Part shown: in pieces, positions 32,591-44,929 of the stretch
Layout of the letters: each line of letters starts with the position of its first letter
Position numbering within the stretch: position 1 is the stretch's first letter
Source: Adiantum capillus-veneris
Taxonomy: Eukaryota; Streptophyta; Polypodiopsida; Polypodiales; Pteridaceae
Assembly: GCA_014529385.2 (NCBI GenBank)
Contig: CM043944.1
Coordinates: 69,302,895-69,366,894, forward strand
DNA length: 64,000 bases
Direction: 5' to 3'
Program-made: the position numbers and the translations under genes
The notes under the pieces: model-generated
What the model saw: the letters and a program-made list of their open reading frames with translations, nothing else
Databases searched by the model: none
Told to the model about the DNA's origin: nothing

Positions 32591-34376
32591 TTTGAAAGCA
32601 AGAAGCTTGATTCTCCAAATCAAAATTATCATGCTAACAAAAGAGAAATATATGCAATAGTGTATGCTTTGAAGGTGTGCCAACATTATTTGTATAGAGC
32701 TCAATTTAAGATTGTGTTTGACAATGAAAGTATAAAATGATTTGCACAACAAAAAAATCTGAAGGGTCAAAAGGCCTAGTGGGTTGAGATTCTTAAGGAG
32801 TATGATGCAAAGCTCTAGTATCATAAATAACGATACAATGTGGTGGTTGATGCTCTTAGTCATGTATCTGAGTTCAACTCTCTTCTTTTGATTGAACTTT
32901 AAAGTGAGTTTTTGGAATCTCTCAAAGGAAAATATGAGCATGATGATGCATACTCCAAAGTGTGGAGCCATGTGAAAATAGGGATCCTTTCACCCCAATG
33001 GTGGTAGTGTGTCTTTAACCTCCGCACCTAGTTCTCCTCTTTTGAGTTATGAGCTCCAGAGATGGAAGAATCTTTCCATAGATGATGGGTACCTTCTCCA
33101 CAAGGGGAGAGTTTGTGTACCAAAAGTTGCAAACATTCGGTGCAAAATTCTTTATGACTGTCACAACAGTCTAAGTTCAGGGCACCTGGGCATAAAGAAA
33201 ACTTATGCACTTGTACAACAATAGTGCTACTAGCCAGGTTTAGATGGATATGTTCAAGACTATGTCTTACATTGCCAAAAATGTCAAGTAAATAAAGCAT
33301 AGCACCTGAAAGCAGGAGCTCTCTTGCATCCATTAAAGTAATCCAAATAAAAAATGGGAAAGTATCTCTATGGATCTCATTGTGGGTTTATCAACCATTG
33401 TACAAGTTCATGATTTGGTATGGCTGGTCGTAAATCAATTGACTAAATTTTTCAAGTTTATTCCAACATAATCCACAATTAAGACTCTAGAGTTTGCTAA
33501 GTTATTTGTTGACAATTAGTATAGGTTGTATTGGTCGCTAGGTAATATTGTGAGTGACCGTGATCCCAAGTTTAACATTCCTTTGTGGAGGGCTGTGTTT
33601 AAACTATTGGATACACAACTCAACATTAGTATTGCAGATCAACCTGAAATGGTTATGAGCATATGTTAGCAAAAAGCAGTTGGATTGGGAAAATTATCTC
33701 CCTATTCTTGAGTTTGCTGACAATAGTGCTAAGCATGCGGCGACAAGTCTTAATCCTTTCATGCTTATGTTTGGTTTTCAACCTAGGTGGGGTTGGCGAC
33801 TCAAAAGGTTCAAGAAGTGAAGGATTTCTTCCAACACCATATGGAAATGTTGAGAATAGCTCGTCAAATTTTTTGGCAAGCACAGGATCTATATCAAAAG
33901 TAGGCTGACAAGAAACATCGTCAAGTTACCTTCACAAAAAGGGAAAAAGTATTCTTGTGTGTTCTAGACCATTCAAGAAGTCTAAAGACTAGGCCAACAC
34001 CTATACTATCTTTGACGAATTGTGGACCTTTTAAGATACTCAAGCGCATTGGTGATATGGCCTATAAACTCTCATTACTTGTGCACATTCATCTAGTGTT
34101 TCATGTCAATTTTTATGTAAACACTTACATTATAAGGATGGCAATGCTATTGACCAACAGATTTTGATTGATTTCATTGAACCTCAAACCCAGCCACATG
34201 AACCTAAGCATATTCTCGACTATCGTGATCTACGTACACATCAATCATGTACGTCGACAAGAATTAGTCAAGTGGAAAGACAAATCTAAGAAAGGTTCCA
34301 CTTGGATTAATATTCTTAAGAAGAAATTTTCTACTTTTTCTTTGAGAATGAAAATGCTTCTCCAAGGGGGGTTTAA
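32591..34376 (+). pseudogene. element D: Gypsy RNase H and integrase, decayed
   Basis: Plus-strand relic of a Ty3/Gypsy pol of a different lineage from A and B. Segments: RNase H tail (ANKREIYAIVYALKVCQHYL, VVVDALSH), integrase zinc finger (YLLHKGRVCVPK, CHNSLSSGHLGIKKTYALV, CQKCQVNKA), core end (WENYLPILEFA, KHAATSLNPFML) and a chromovirus-like C-terminus (GPFKILKRIGDMAYKLSL). Many stops and at least one frameshift near 33790. The RT part is absent: the element is cut at the LINE junction. It ends with PPT CCAAGGGGGG and a 3' LTR at 34377. Confidence 0.8.
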
Positions 34377-34794
34377 TGTCAGGCCAAGTGCCAGAGGTTA
34401 GGGGCCTATCTAAATGTAGAATGGGGATGCCTATAAAGGGTAGAGGTTGGGTGGAGAGTAGGGGTTCAAAAGTCCTCTAGTCACAGAGGGAAAAAACCAA
34501 ATTTATGATCAATTGGAGTGTCACGCAGTGGAATAATCAGTGTGTTTGGGTGCCAAATTTTATGTGTTACCGTTACCCATGGTTTTTTTTATAGTTTTTG
34601 GTGATTACAAAGGGTCAATTTTGATCGCAATTTGTACATAAATTGGAAAGTTTCACAAATTCAGTGTCCGGGTAGATTTGTGTTGCACTTTTCTCACTGT
34701 TTTCATATTTCTTCCTTTGTCTCTCTCTCAACTCTCTCACAACCAAAATCTTGGTGCATTCTCGATTGACCCTAGAAAACCGTGCACTCCAACA
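34377..34794 (+). repeat. element D 3' LTR (about 418 bp)
   Basis: Begins TGTCAGGCC right after a polypurine tract (34362-34371) and is judged to end CTCCAACA at 34794, where Copia sequence resumes. A TATA box (TATAAAG, 34432-34438) is well placed. No second copy is in the window, so the end is provisional. Confidence 0.6.
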
Positions 34795-35630
34795 CCACAT
34801 AATCCGTATCATGTGACCACAATGGAGGCATCACTATTCCAAAAGCATAAGCACTTGCTTATTGCACCTTTCAAATATCTCAAGATGTGCTTCACTGCTT
34901 CCCGGTGCTTTTTGACAGTATTCGCCACCATAAATGAGCTAATCATTCCCATTGCAAAATCAATGTTCGATTTTGTGGATACCATTGCCTACATAATATT
35001 GTCAACTACTACTGAAGAATATGGCACCTTGGCCATTTTCTCTTTTTTAGCATCAAATTTGGAGCATCATTCTTGCTAAGTTTTACATATGTGGGCATTG
35101 AGGTACTCAATGTAGCTTTACCCCCTCCATATTAAAACATTGCAAGACCTTGTGAATATACATTTAATGATTCAACTCTAGTATCCCATGTTTTATATGG
35201 ACCCTCTTGATATGCATACCAAGAAAATGACTTGCATCTCCAAAATACTTCATAGAAAACTGCATGCTAAGTGACTTCTTTAAGATGGAAATCTTGTCTT
35301 TGGACGTCTTGAAATTGAGCATGTCATTGACATAAAGTTTCAAGATGATAAGTGAACCATCGTTCTTATTCCGAGTAAACAAGCAATCATCTTCTTGACT
35401 CCTTTCATACCCTTGGGACAACATGTAATTGTCATACTTCATGTACCACACTGCCTTGAGACTTGTTTTAGGCCGTACAATGCCTTATGCACTCTACACA
35501 CCAGTTCTACTCTTGTAGGCCTTTCAGGTTCAACTTCAAAACACTCTGTATCTTTCATGTAGACATCTTCATCAAGATTCCCGTGAAGAAATGTTGTCTT
35601 CACATCCATCTAGATCAATTTCATGTATGT
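34795..35630 (-). pseudogene. Copia RT-RNase H fragment
   Basis: Minus strand: DVKTTFLHGNLDEDVYM, RVHKALYGLKQVSRQ, then WYMKYDNYMLSQGYERSQ, LYVNDMLNF (catalytic YVDD reads YVND) and HFLGMHIKRV, followed downstream by EAVKHILRYLKGAISKC and a decayed Y-x-D-x-DY motif near 34800. This is the RVT_2 domain of plant Copia elements. Frameshift near 35455 and several stops. Element D's LTR ends inside it, so D probably inserted here. Confidence 0.8.
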
Positions 35631-36250
35631 GAATCTGCAAAAACATCCTCTCCATCCTGCATTTTCTCTCGCAAGTCTGGTATATATTGCTCTCCTCAAG
35701 GAGAACAGTGGACCACTAAAGACGACTCCCAGGTAAGTGTATGCATCTATATATTCAACCATTTGTTGACCATATATGAAGGTCAGTCTAGATCGTCTGA
35801 CCCACTGTGAAGTGGTGTTGAACACCATAACTTTGGTCTTGCCAAAGTTCACGGACAAGCCACTATTACTAGCAAATGTGTGCAATGCATCCAAGTGGCG
35901 TTTCATCCTCTCGTGTGAATCTGAGATCAACATAATATCATCTGCAAAAAGTAGTAATGAAATCCATGTCCCTGCTAGCTATTCTCCTATGTCACGTCCC
36001 CTCTCAATGTACTATGAAACCTCATCTACATACAAACCAAACAATGCAGGGAAGAGTGGGCATACGTGTTTCACTACAACAATGGAGTGAATCTGCATAG
36101 ATAAGCCCTCATGAGTACGAATCTGCCCCATGACTATCTTGTGTAAATCCATGACTCCCCAGATTCAGCTCTGTGGGTACTCCCATCTCTTGTAGTCTTT
36201 GCATTAGTCGACCTTTGAGAACTGTATCAAATGCTTTGCAAAAATCCAAA
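35610..36250 (-). pseudogene. second LINE reverse transcriptase fragment
   Basis: Minus strand: FLDFCKAFDTVLKGRLMQRL (RT motif A), a frameshifted middle (FPALFGLYVDEVS), FADDIMLISDSHERMKRHL (catalytic FADD) and GKTKVMVFNTT, YTYLGVVFSGP. This differs from the LINE at 31866-32590 and is from another family. It is cut on its 5' side just before a very long GT microsatellite at 36303. Confidence 0.8.
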
Positions 36251-36297
36251 AAGGTACAGTAAATCCTCCTCCCATGTTATTTTCTTTCCTCCTAAGT

Positions 36298-36462
<165 letters not shown>

Positions 36463-37148
36463 GTCTTTACCTTGTCAAAATTGCCCAACTTTGTGGGCTT
36501 CTATAGAGAGATCCACATTCATCCTCCTCATCAAAGATCTTTTCGTCAGTAGATAATCTTGCCTTGTCGTTTGGTCTACATACCTCATGGAAAGGATAAT
36601 TTTATTCCTTGGTGCGTGCTCACCACATATTGTGTCCTACTTAGAACCAAAAGAAACAAAAGCTTGGTTGAGAATCAGATCACGAACACCAACGGATGCC
36701 ACATGCTTCAAGATGTAAGCATCCCCTTCAAGACGAAAGAATAGGTGACTGAATTTGGAAAGACACACTCTCTTAAAATAGCCCATATATTTGATTGCTT
36801 CACTTTGATATGGTGTGAATTAAAGGAGAGGAGAAATGTTGTACCTTTCACCTCATATCGTCTCTTATTTTGGAGGCTTCATAGTGTCTATCCTCAAAGC
36901 TATTGCCAAAATTTGCACGACCTTGCAAGACAAATGAAATTTGACATTTAACGGATATGTGGAGGAGAAAACTTGCAAATAATAAACTTTACTGATGCCC
37001 ATTAAATCAAACAAATCCATACATACATATGGGGATATTTTCTGGCGAGCATTTTTTGGCGAGCGCTTTTTTGGAATTTGGCGACCAGATTCCAAAATGA
37101 TTCTTTCCTCTCTTCTCAACTTTATTCTCTCTTGATCCTCCGTCAAAC
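36463..37148. other. no gene recognised
   Basis: Short frames on both strands without recognisable motifs. It may be the far 3' end of the minus-strand transposase relic that lies to the right, but nothing supports this directly. Confidence 0.3.

Positions 37149-37200
<52 letters not shown>
37149..37200. repeat. (CT)n microsatellite
   Basis: About 50 bp of CT repeat interrupting the 3' end of the transposase-like relic. Confidence 0.97.
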
Positions 37201-37203
<3 letters not shown>

Positions 37204-40200
37204 GAAGTATACACCTTGAAGACTTCATGTGCTTTGTCTACAATGCATTTCTCTTCAATCATCTTATCCTTTAAACAAAGAGGGAGACCAATTTTCTTAG
37301 CTACCTCCTGTGAGATAGAAGTTTAAAATTTGACTCTTATGCCATCTCTTAGTATTGAACCACTACTTCTTGCTTTTGTTGAAGCGGAAGACGAATCACC
37401 TCCACCCCTAGGAGGAGTTTGCATTGTTGTTGCACTCTCTTGATCTCTTCCAACCGTCTCCACTTGACATCCTCCTTCAAGTAGTACCTCAACTTCTTCC
37501 TTTGTGAGATTTATTCCTAGATCAACTGCCCAAGTTATTGAAGGAGGAGCTAGCCTTGGTTCTATATTATGATCCACCACATAGCAATGAATAACATGTC
37601 TAGGACAAAACAAAAACCATTGTCTAAGTAGCCCATTTGGATGTTTTCTATACCCCTCAAAGGATACTGCAGGAGTCCCTTTACTACATGCCATAATATT
37701 TTGTCCACATCTTTTTCCATCGTTGGGGGTTCCATTGCATGTCACACGACTACCAATCGGAGTTCTTCTGATTGCACACATAGCTTCATTGACCTTTCGT
37801 TCCAAAACACAAAACTTCATCTTCTCTTTGGAATTGTCACTCACATCTACTATCCCTGAATCTTCTGTGAAAATGATCTTCCTTGGCCTTCCGTGTGTTG
37901 TGTGGTCTCATGTTTTTGCATTGTATTGTGGCCTATGTGGCGATTCATCCTCAACATAAATCACAATTGATTGCCCTCGCTTTTGCCAAACGGTTTCTTT
38001 GTCTTCTTCAAGGGGGTACGAGGCTTATACATGGGTGTTCCAGATATATCCTCATTAACTATTCTTATCACTTATGCTGGACTAGAGGAAACTCTTTCCT
38101 TGAGCCTCTCTAGTGAAGAACCCTTTCCAATATGTTTAACTTGAGAGTAAGAAATTGATTTCCTGCTTTGTAGTATTTTATTTTCCATATCTGAAGTACA
38201 TGCATCATTCTTTTGAACCCTTTGCCCTCCAGCCAGCTACCATGCTTGCTCTCTGCCAAGTTGGTTCTTGGAGTGTTTGCCCCATGAACACTTCTCTCTA
38301 TTGCTAACATGCTGCTCCCCCAATGTGCAATATGCACCTCCCACCAACTCAATCAAGATTCCATTACAAGGATGTTTTTATCCATGCAATTTCCATTTTT
38401 CCACCATTGTCAAAGTACTAGACGAGACTCCACAAAAGCTGTCTCTCTAGAGGGGGCTGGACATCACTTTTTGCACATGTCTCTGTGAGTTGTTGAGATG
38501 AAGAGACAATGTACTTTGTGGTGTGTGCCACCATGATTTGTTTCCAATGAAAAAGGAAATATCGCTCTCGATGTTGTAGAACATTGTCTTTGCCACTATT
38601 GAACACTGTGCAACTGCATGCCAGTTGGCTTGAGCTTCGTCCGCTTTCCATGAATCCATGGAAATCCGCTCTCTCACGTCCATGACCCTCCATAACTTCA
38701 TTTATGCACTGCCAAAAAGAAATTTGTGATTCCATGTCTCCCTCTTTCATCTCATATGTTGCAACAGTGAGGAGATCATGCATGTTGCATCATATGACAA
38801 GCACATTAGTCAACGCGTTGCCGGTTGTTTCTTAAGATATGTCAAACTTTTGAAATATGTTCCTAAGACAACAAAGCATGGATCATAAACGTAGCATGCC
38901 ATGGTCACCCAATCCGCCACTCGATGAGTGTGATCAAACTGCACCCAAGTGTGCCAAAGATCTCCAGGTCCACTTTGTCGCATTCGATTAACCAAATCCA
39001 ATCCAGATGCAGGACCAACTGTAGACATCTTGAACACAAAACAACACTCCCCTTTTGCTCCTTGCCCGGGAAACCTGCTTTTGTGGAAAAAATCATATGT
39101 GCAATCTCTTTTCAGCCATAGCAAGGAGTCCACACCAAAGCTCTCCTTTGTTGGCCCATTCATAGTTGCAGCCACAAACCTTTCAAACTTGTACTTCATA
39201 GTTAAACTACTTTGAAATATTATGTTCGTACAAGAGAAACATGAAAGCATCCTCACCAACTGTCCTCCACCAAGGGACTCATTGCCTCAGCAACACTTAG
39301 AAATTCTTACTCACCAAGTACATGGCTAGAGACCCCCTCTTACATCAAAGTTGTGTTCACAATTTCCTTTGCCACACACATTTGTACCTTTCTTGCACAT
39401 GCATGTCTATCCACACTGAGAACTCGTGCAACCATTTCTTTGGTTTTATCGGTGGGCCCTTTTGACGACCCATCCTGCATGTCATGTTGGTGAGTTCCTT
39501 GATGTACCATTAATCTGCTCATGCTCTCATCCCTTGGCATGACATAATATATGAAGCAATCACATGTACACAAACAAATGGACGGTTAACCGCAATAATG
39601 GCAAGTAATATTGCCACCAAGTCTACCGCAAAACTCGCCCATGTAAGGTAATTTTAGCATGCTGCCATTGAAGCACTTTGTTTGACTTCCTAGAATTAAC
39701 CACTTTGGGACAACTTTCATTAAGAAATTTTAGTGCACCTTTACACTCTTTTTAGCCACAACAAGGAGTCTACACCAAAGCTCTCCTTTGTTGGCCCATT
39801 CCTAGTTGCAGCCACGAACCTTTCAAACTTGTACTTCATAGTTAATTTACTTTGAAATATTATGTCCAAACAAGAGAAACATGAAAGCATCCTCACCAAC
39901 TGTCCTCCACCAAGGGACCCATTGCCTCAACAACATTTAGAAATCCTTGCTCACCAAGTACATGTCTAGAGCCCCTCCTCTTGCATCAAAGTTGTCGTTC
40001 ACAATTTCCTTTGCCACACACATTTGTACCTTTCTTGTGTCTGCATGTCTATCCACACTGAGAACTCGTGCAACCATTTCTTTGGTTTTATCGGTGATCC
40101 CTTTTGACGATCCATCCTGCATGTCATGTTGGTGAGTTCCTTGATGTGCCATTAATCTGTTCATGCTCTCATCCCTTGGCATGACATAATATACAAAGCA

Positions 40201-40905
40201 ATCACATATACACAAATAAATGGACGGTTGATCGCAATAATGGCAAGTAAGCTTGCCACCAAGTCTGTCGCAAAACTCGCCCACACAAGGTAATTTTAGC
40301 ATGCTACCATTGAAATGCGTTGTGTTTGACTTCCCAGAATTAACCAATTTGGGACAACTTTCATTGAGACAGTTTAGAGCACCTACACACTGACTTTTGC
40401 GACACACTACAGGAAATGCAATATTTAAGGTTTGCGACTTGGTCCAATGGTGTGGATCAAACTTATGTTCCATAGAATCCATTGAAAGAACCTTTCCTAA
40501 GGTCAGTGGAAACTCATACAAAATGTTACCATTGTACACCTTTGGTATTTCCGACACTTGTTTGATTTCCACTATCTTTGAAAGAAATGACAAAGCTTTG
40601 TCAAAGTGTTGGGCTTCTTCATTGCATTAAAAAATACTATTTGTACTCCTTACCTTGATAGAGTTTTGCAATGCTTTCTCTCCAAAGAGTTGTTCCTTTC
40701 TTGCACTAGTAAGGTCAATGTAGGGAACATCCATCAATGGAGTAGCCATGCCACTAGAATTTGAGACCATGTCATCTTTGACTAGCACCACAAACTTTGT
40801 AGAAAGAGATTCATCCACAGCATACAACTCCTCTCCCAAGTAATTGCTTGTTCTCTCCATCGGCATTGTCAACTCTTCACTCCCAACCAATACAATTGCA
40901 TACAA
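37201..40905 (-). pseudogene. DDE transposase-like gene (Mutator-like candidate), decayed
   Basis: Collinear minus-strand fragments. N-terminal: 40905-40627. Zinc-binding region 40593-39937 with VVCRKSQCVGALNCLNESC, GEFCDRLGGKLTCHYC and CICDC. Middle 39259-38810: WLKRDCTYDFF, FPGQGAKGECCF and WVQFDHTHRVADWV. Then 38783-38418 (EGDMESQISFWQCINEVM, DFHGF), then 38352-38110 (RTNLAESKHGSWLEG). The spaced D (FDHTHRV), D (DFHGF) and E (AESKHGSW) could be the DDE triad, with the final motif resembling MULE transposases. 37844-37323 adds a Cys-rich C-terminal part (RCGQNIMACSKGTP, WFLFCPRHVIHCY), and coding-like sequence continues to about 37201. Several frameshifts and stops, and an internal 640-bp duplication. 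Superfamily is a guess; class is fairly sure. Confidence 0.6.
39107..40386. repeat. 640-bp tandem duplication inside the transposase relic
   Basis: 39107-39746 and 39747-40386 match over their length with scattered differences (for example ATGAAAGCATCCTCACCAAC at 39241 and 39881). Each unit covers the zinc-binding region and the linker to the catalytic part, so the relic encodes these twice. The join lies in CTCTTTT, common to both breakpoints. Confidence 0.88.
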
Positions 40906-41000
40906 AGTAGAAAACGTTTGTGGCGAAACATGCTCCTATAGATATTTAACCCCAAAGATAATCTTCCCATTGGTAAAGGGAAAATCCCTTTCAAAAGAAG

Positions 41001-41478
41001 GGAATACTCCCGGGGGATTCACTCTATATACAAAACAGGACGAGCGGACAACTTTGATAAAACCCCTACATACGACTCATATCAGGGAATATGAACCCCT
41101 CTTTCTACGCTTATACGACAATCAATGAAGAAAATTCTCATACTCATATCTTACATATAAAATTTCGGTCTCACATGATCTAACTGAGTAAAGCTAATCA
41201 AAGTGTGACTGGCAACGTGCCTTCCCCAAAATTCATCCGAGTTCTAGTGCACACCGGTGACCAATCGTTACAAGTAATAAACACCGCGCAATCTCCCCCC
41301 CCCCCCCCTCCCTTCCCCATAAATATGATACCCCCCTCCCTTATTTTTGAGCTTGGGATATAAATTATTGGGGGCCTGTCCCTAACTTATACACTTATGT
41401 AACTTCTTTAAAAACCCCCCTCCCTTGCACTTACGTGGTGCGCTAATTTTTTCATGGTGAATCCCCCGGGGGAATACT
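41001..41478. mobile_element. MITE with 14-bp perfect TIRs and 8-bp target duplication
   Basis: TIR CCCGGGGGATTCAC at 41009-41022 and its exact inverse at 41457-41470, flanked by direct repeats GGAATACT (41001-41008 and 41471-41478). The element is 462 bp, non-coding, and rich in C runs (a run of about 14 C near 41297, and CCCCCCTCCCTT three times). An 8-bp duplication suggests the hAT superfamily, though the termini are not a standard hAT sequence; a 9-bp reading with one mismatch would suggest a Mutator type. Confidence 0.8.
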
Positions 41479-41664
41479 ATAGTGCATTACATCATAGTCG
41501 AGTAGAAATCTCTTGCAAGACATTGAAAAGATGAGAGTGAAAGTGGTTAGTTGCGTTTAGAGGATTTAAGAGCATTTTATATTGATCTTAGTAGTTATTA
41601 ATAGTATTTATGAATTTTTGGAATCCATATTAGAATTATTTTTGTTAAAATTGCATTGCCCTCC

Positions 41665-41668
<4 letters not shown>

Positions 41669-41718
<50 letters not shown>
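41669..41718. repeat. (CT)n microsatellite
   Basis: About 50 bp CT repeat in otherwise unassigned sequence. Confidence 0.97.
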
Positions 41719-41723
<5 letters not shown>

Positions 41724-43849
41724 TGAATTGTTGGAAAGGGGGAAACAAGGGGGAAATGGGAAAACAACCAGCACACAGTATGACTGCCTCTCTATAGCCT
41801 AGTGATTTCACAACACCCCTATCCACTATTTGACATACACATAGAGGCTTAATCTATTAACAATTGTTACCCAGACCCATACCCAACCAACTCCGACTAC
41901 TCACTCAACCACAAAGCAAGCAAGCTTGGCTTAAGCTTCCACCCCTTTCAAAGAACCTTATACCAAGCAAAACAACCTTGACACTCTTAGACAATTCGAG
42001 ATTGATGAAAACACAAGTTTGCTTATAAGCTTACATCCTTCTTTCACCCAGACTCTTGACTCCCCGATTTCACACACCTCAAAGCATATTAAACTTATAA
42101 CATTCACAAATCCATATGCAACAAGGCACCCACTTGGCCTATAACGTTTCCCCACATATAAACTCATGCACTCGACACACACCGAAAACCCATACATGGT
42201 TGATGCCTAAGGACACATGAGGATGAGAGAGACAATAATCATTGGTTGGTGACTGGAATAGATCGATATCATGGCAGTAACTTGTTAAATAGTTGGGCAA
42301 TGATGGAGCTAGTAACACAAGTGTTGGGGACCATAATAGTTTCCCTCCTTTTCGATGATCTTTTACAAAGACGACCAACCTATAATCTTTTATCCTACTA
42401 ACTTCCCCTTAACGTCTGCAGGTGGTTGCTCTGATTCAAATGAAATCCTTGGTGGCTCTTGGCCCTCTTGACGGTGCGGTATAGTCCCCTACTACACCCT
42501 TGGCAGCCACCTCCTCTTTCTTACCCAGTGCTTCTCTTTGCAGCCCTTAACGCTCTCCAATCACCTGCTTATTACCTTGCCTTATATAGCCTGCAGCCAC
42601 TACCCATCATGGACGTCCCAATTCCTTTGCAGCACCAAGTCCTCCTTTCTCTACAAGTCACAGCCCCTATGTTACCAAGGTCGACCAACTCTATTTTTTT
42701 TTGGTTGCTCTTTCTTGCGTAGCAACCCCCTTGTTTAAAACTTTACATGCCTCCTATGGTGACCCACCGTAGTGGCTCCTCTCTGGCCTTCAGTAGGCGG
42801 ATACCCTCCTCTGCAGCCCCCTGGTCAACTGACGCTTCCCCTCTTGCATATAGAGCCACCCTCCTCTGTCTGCCCTCCAGGTACTCCTACCCTGCAGCCC
42901 TGCACAGCTGGTATCGGCCCCTCCTTTGATAGCGCTGCTCTCCTGCAACCCATTTCCCCCCGCCTACCTTAACCGGCGCACCCAGCGGCCCTCAGCCCGT
43001 CTACTGCAGCTCATCACCCCGGTGGTGGCAACCCCCCATGCAGCTCCTACTAGCCACCCTTGGCGCTTCTCTGTGACGTGCACCAGCCCGCCACCTCTCT
43101 ACACTCTTGAGTCTCCGTTCCACTGGTTGATTGTACTGCCATGCAACCAGACAAGTGGTCCTTCTTTTCCATGCAGATGGCGCCCTCCTCTTTCATGCCG
43201 GGCCTCCCAAAAGTAGCGCCACCTCCTCGCCAACTGCAGCTCGTTTTTAGCATGGTATATTTTAGAAGTTTAATTTTTTTATTAACTTACAATCTACCCA
43301 ACGTTCCCACCGGACGTGATCCACTGCCGACACCCTATACTTTACCACAGCTTGAAGCCGATGCTCTTGAACCAATGCATTCATGACCATATGTAGGCAC
43401 AATTGGCCCTTCAAGAATCTGATCCTAGGTACCTTGATATTTACCAATAATGGCGGCCGCACCAAACATTGGCCACCTCGAACCCGATGCAATTGCGATA
43501 GATGAGCACATTCAAGCTTCAATTTGAAATGAATCTCCAAAAAAGCCCCAAGTGACAAGCCCAATAACCGAGTCATAGAATAAACAAAGACCATACTTCA
43601 TGTAGCTGTAAACATCTCGACCATTAGAGACCAAGAATCACCGCTTGACCTTTTATTTGCCACATCTGGCATACACATCACTGTGATACCTGCCCCAAAA
43701 TGCATCTGAGTCCTGCCAAAGTCCGATTCCATCATCCTACCTAATACCAGGCACCTGCTGCTACTGGCTTCTCCCTGTGTCGACACAAACTGGGTGCACC
43801 ATCATTGCCCACCCCCTCGTTGAGCATTGATGCTCAACGACAGCATTAT
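41719..43849. other. no gene recognised
   Basis: Short frames only. 42440-43250 is C/T-rich on the plus strand with repeated CTGCAGCC-like words, giving Pro/Leu/Ser-rich peptides that look compositional. Possibly the degraded distal part of element E. Confidence 0.3.
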
Positions 43850-43929
43850 TTAGATAAGAGATGATTGCATATTAGAAAATTGATATTTAGTATGTACATA
43901 AACAGTAGATAGATAGAGAGAGATTTTAT

Positions 43930-44740
43930 CAGCCATAGAATTCCCCCGGATCAAATGGAAAGCCATAGGCTCTCCCAAGCATAGTGTAAACTCCACCTGG
44001 ATCAAAAATATAGCATTGATCATCACCATCGATCCGTCTGTAAAACACATACAAACCATCCTTGCTTTGTACTAGAAAACCTGTAAGCCGACCACTCTTG
44101 CTTGGCATAGCCTGGTCTTGCTTCAACTGGTATCCAGAAACTTGCTTGGTACACTGGATATATAAGAATGTATTATACCAATGTCTGTAGCAGTGGCATC
44201 ATATGAAACCAACTCGCCATCGGCTAGAGAGCTCGCCATAGCATGATTGCCTTCAAACAAGATAACATGTAGCAATCGGCATAGAGGCGCTTGCATAGCA
44301 ACCTTCAACAACATATCCGTCAACAGCATGGCATCCATGTGTGGTAGCTGATCCTCCAAAGCAAACGCCAGCATACCTTCGCCGGTAGTCCCTTCAAACA
44401 GCACTGGAAAAGGCAAAAATTCTTGCATAGTTTGTATTCTTGCCATAGCTTTAGCAACCAAAACCTGTGACTCGTCATCTACATCGACCACTAGATCATC
44501 GAACCCCCAGTTTGTTTAATCGAAGCACTCCTTCCCATCACAAGGCAAGAGAGAGGGTTGCCCAACCCCCTGGTCCACACAAAATGTCTCTTCACCTGCA
44601 AATTGTTGCTCTTTGACCACCTTATTGACATGCATAACATCATATGTATCATACCTTGAGAAAGCAGACTCCGTTTCCCATGTGTTGTCCGTTTCCAAGG
44701 CACTGCTATAACTCGATTACACCTCGTCTTTCTCCACAAA
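43930..44740 (-). pseudogene. unrecognised coding-like block downstream of E gag
   Basis: Minus-strand peptides in related frames: TWETESAFSRYDTYDVMHV, QFAGEETFCVDQGVG, then ESQVLVAKAMARIQTMQEF, LLHVILFEGNHAMASS and, after a frameshift near 44125, GFLVQSKDGLYVFYRR, YIFDPGGVYTML. The last stretch looks like a folded protein, but I do not recognise it. It may be an extra ORF carried by E or captured host sequence. Confidence 0.4.
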
Positions 44741-44929
44741 ACTCACCGGCTTTGGCACTTCAGCTATCTTCTCCACTGCTTGCTTTTCGGAAGTCACTTG
44801 GTCAAGCACATCAAGTAGTACTCGATACACTCTTCTCTGCAGCTGCTGAGGCCTCATAGGCCCACACGGTATCGTCTCTACTCTTATCATCACGCCTATC
44901 CACTGCTACCACATGTGCATCAACAAAGG

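Larger units (their letters stand above)
30013..34184. repeat. left arm of a long inverted repeat
   Basis: About 4.17 kb that recurs, reverse-complemented, at 51013-55584: B LTR, LINE fragment and element D pol in the same order. Similarity ends at 34184 within D (the sequences diverge after CATTGAACCT) and at 30013 where family A is joined. The right arm carries an additional 409-bp tandem duplication. Spacer is about 16.8 kb. Confidence 0.9.

Noticed and set aside
42440-43250. Pro/Leu/Ser-rich ORFs as a gene
   Set aside because: Composition explained by C/T-rich sequence; no motif and no frame preference.
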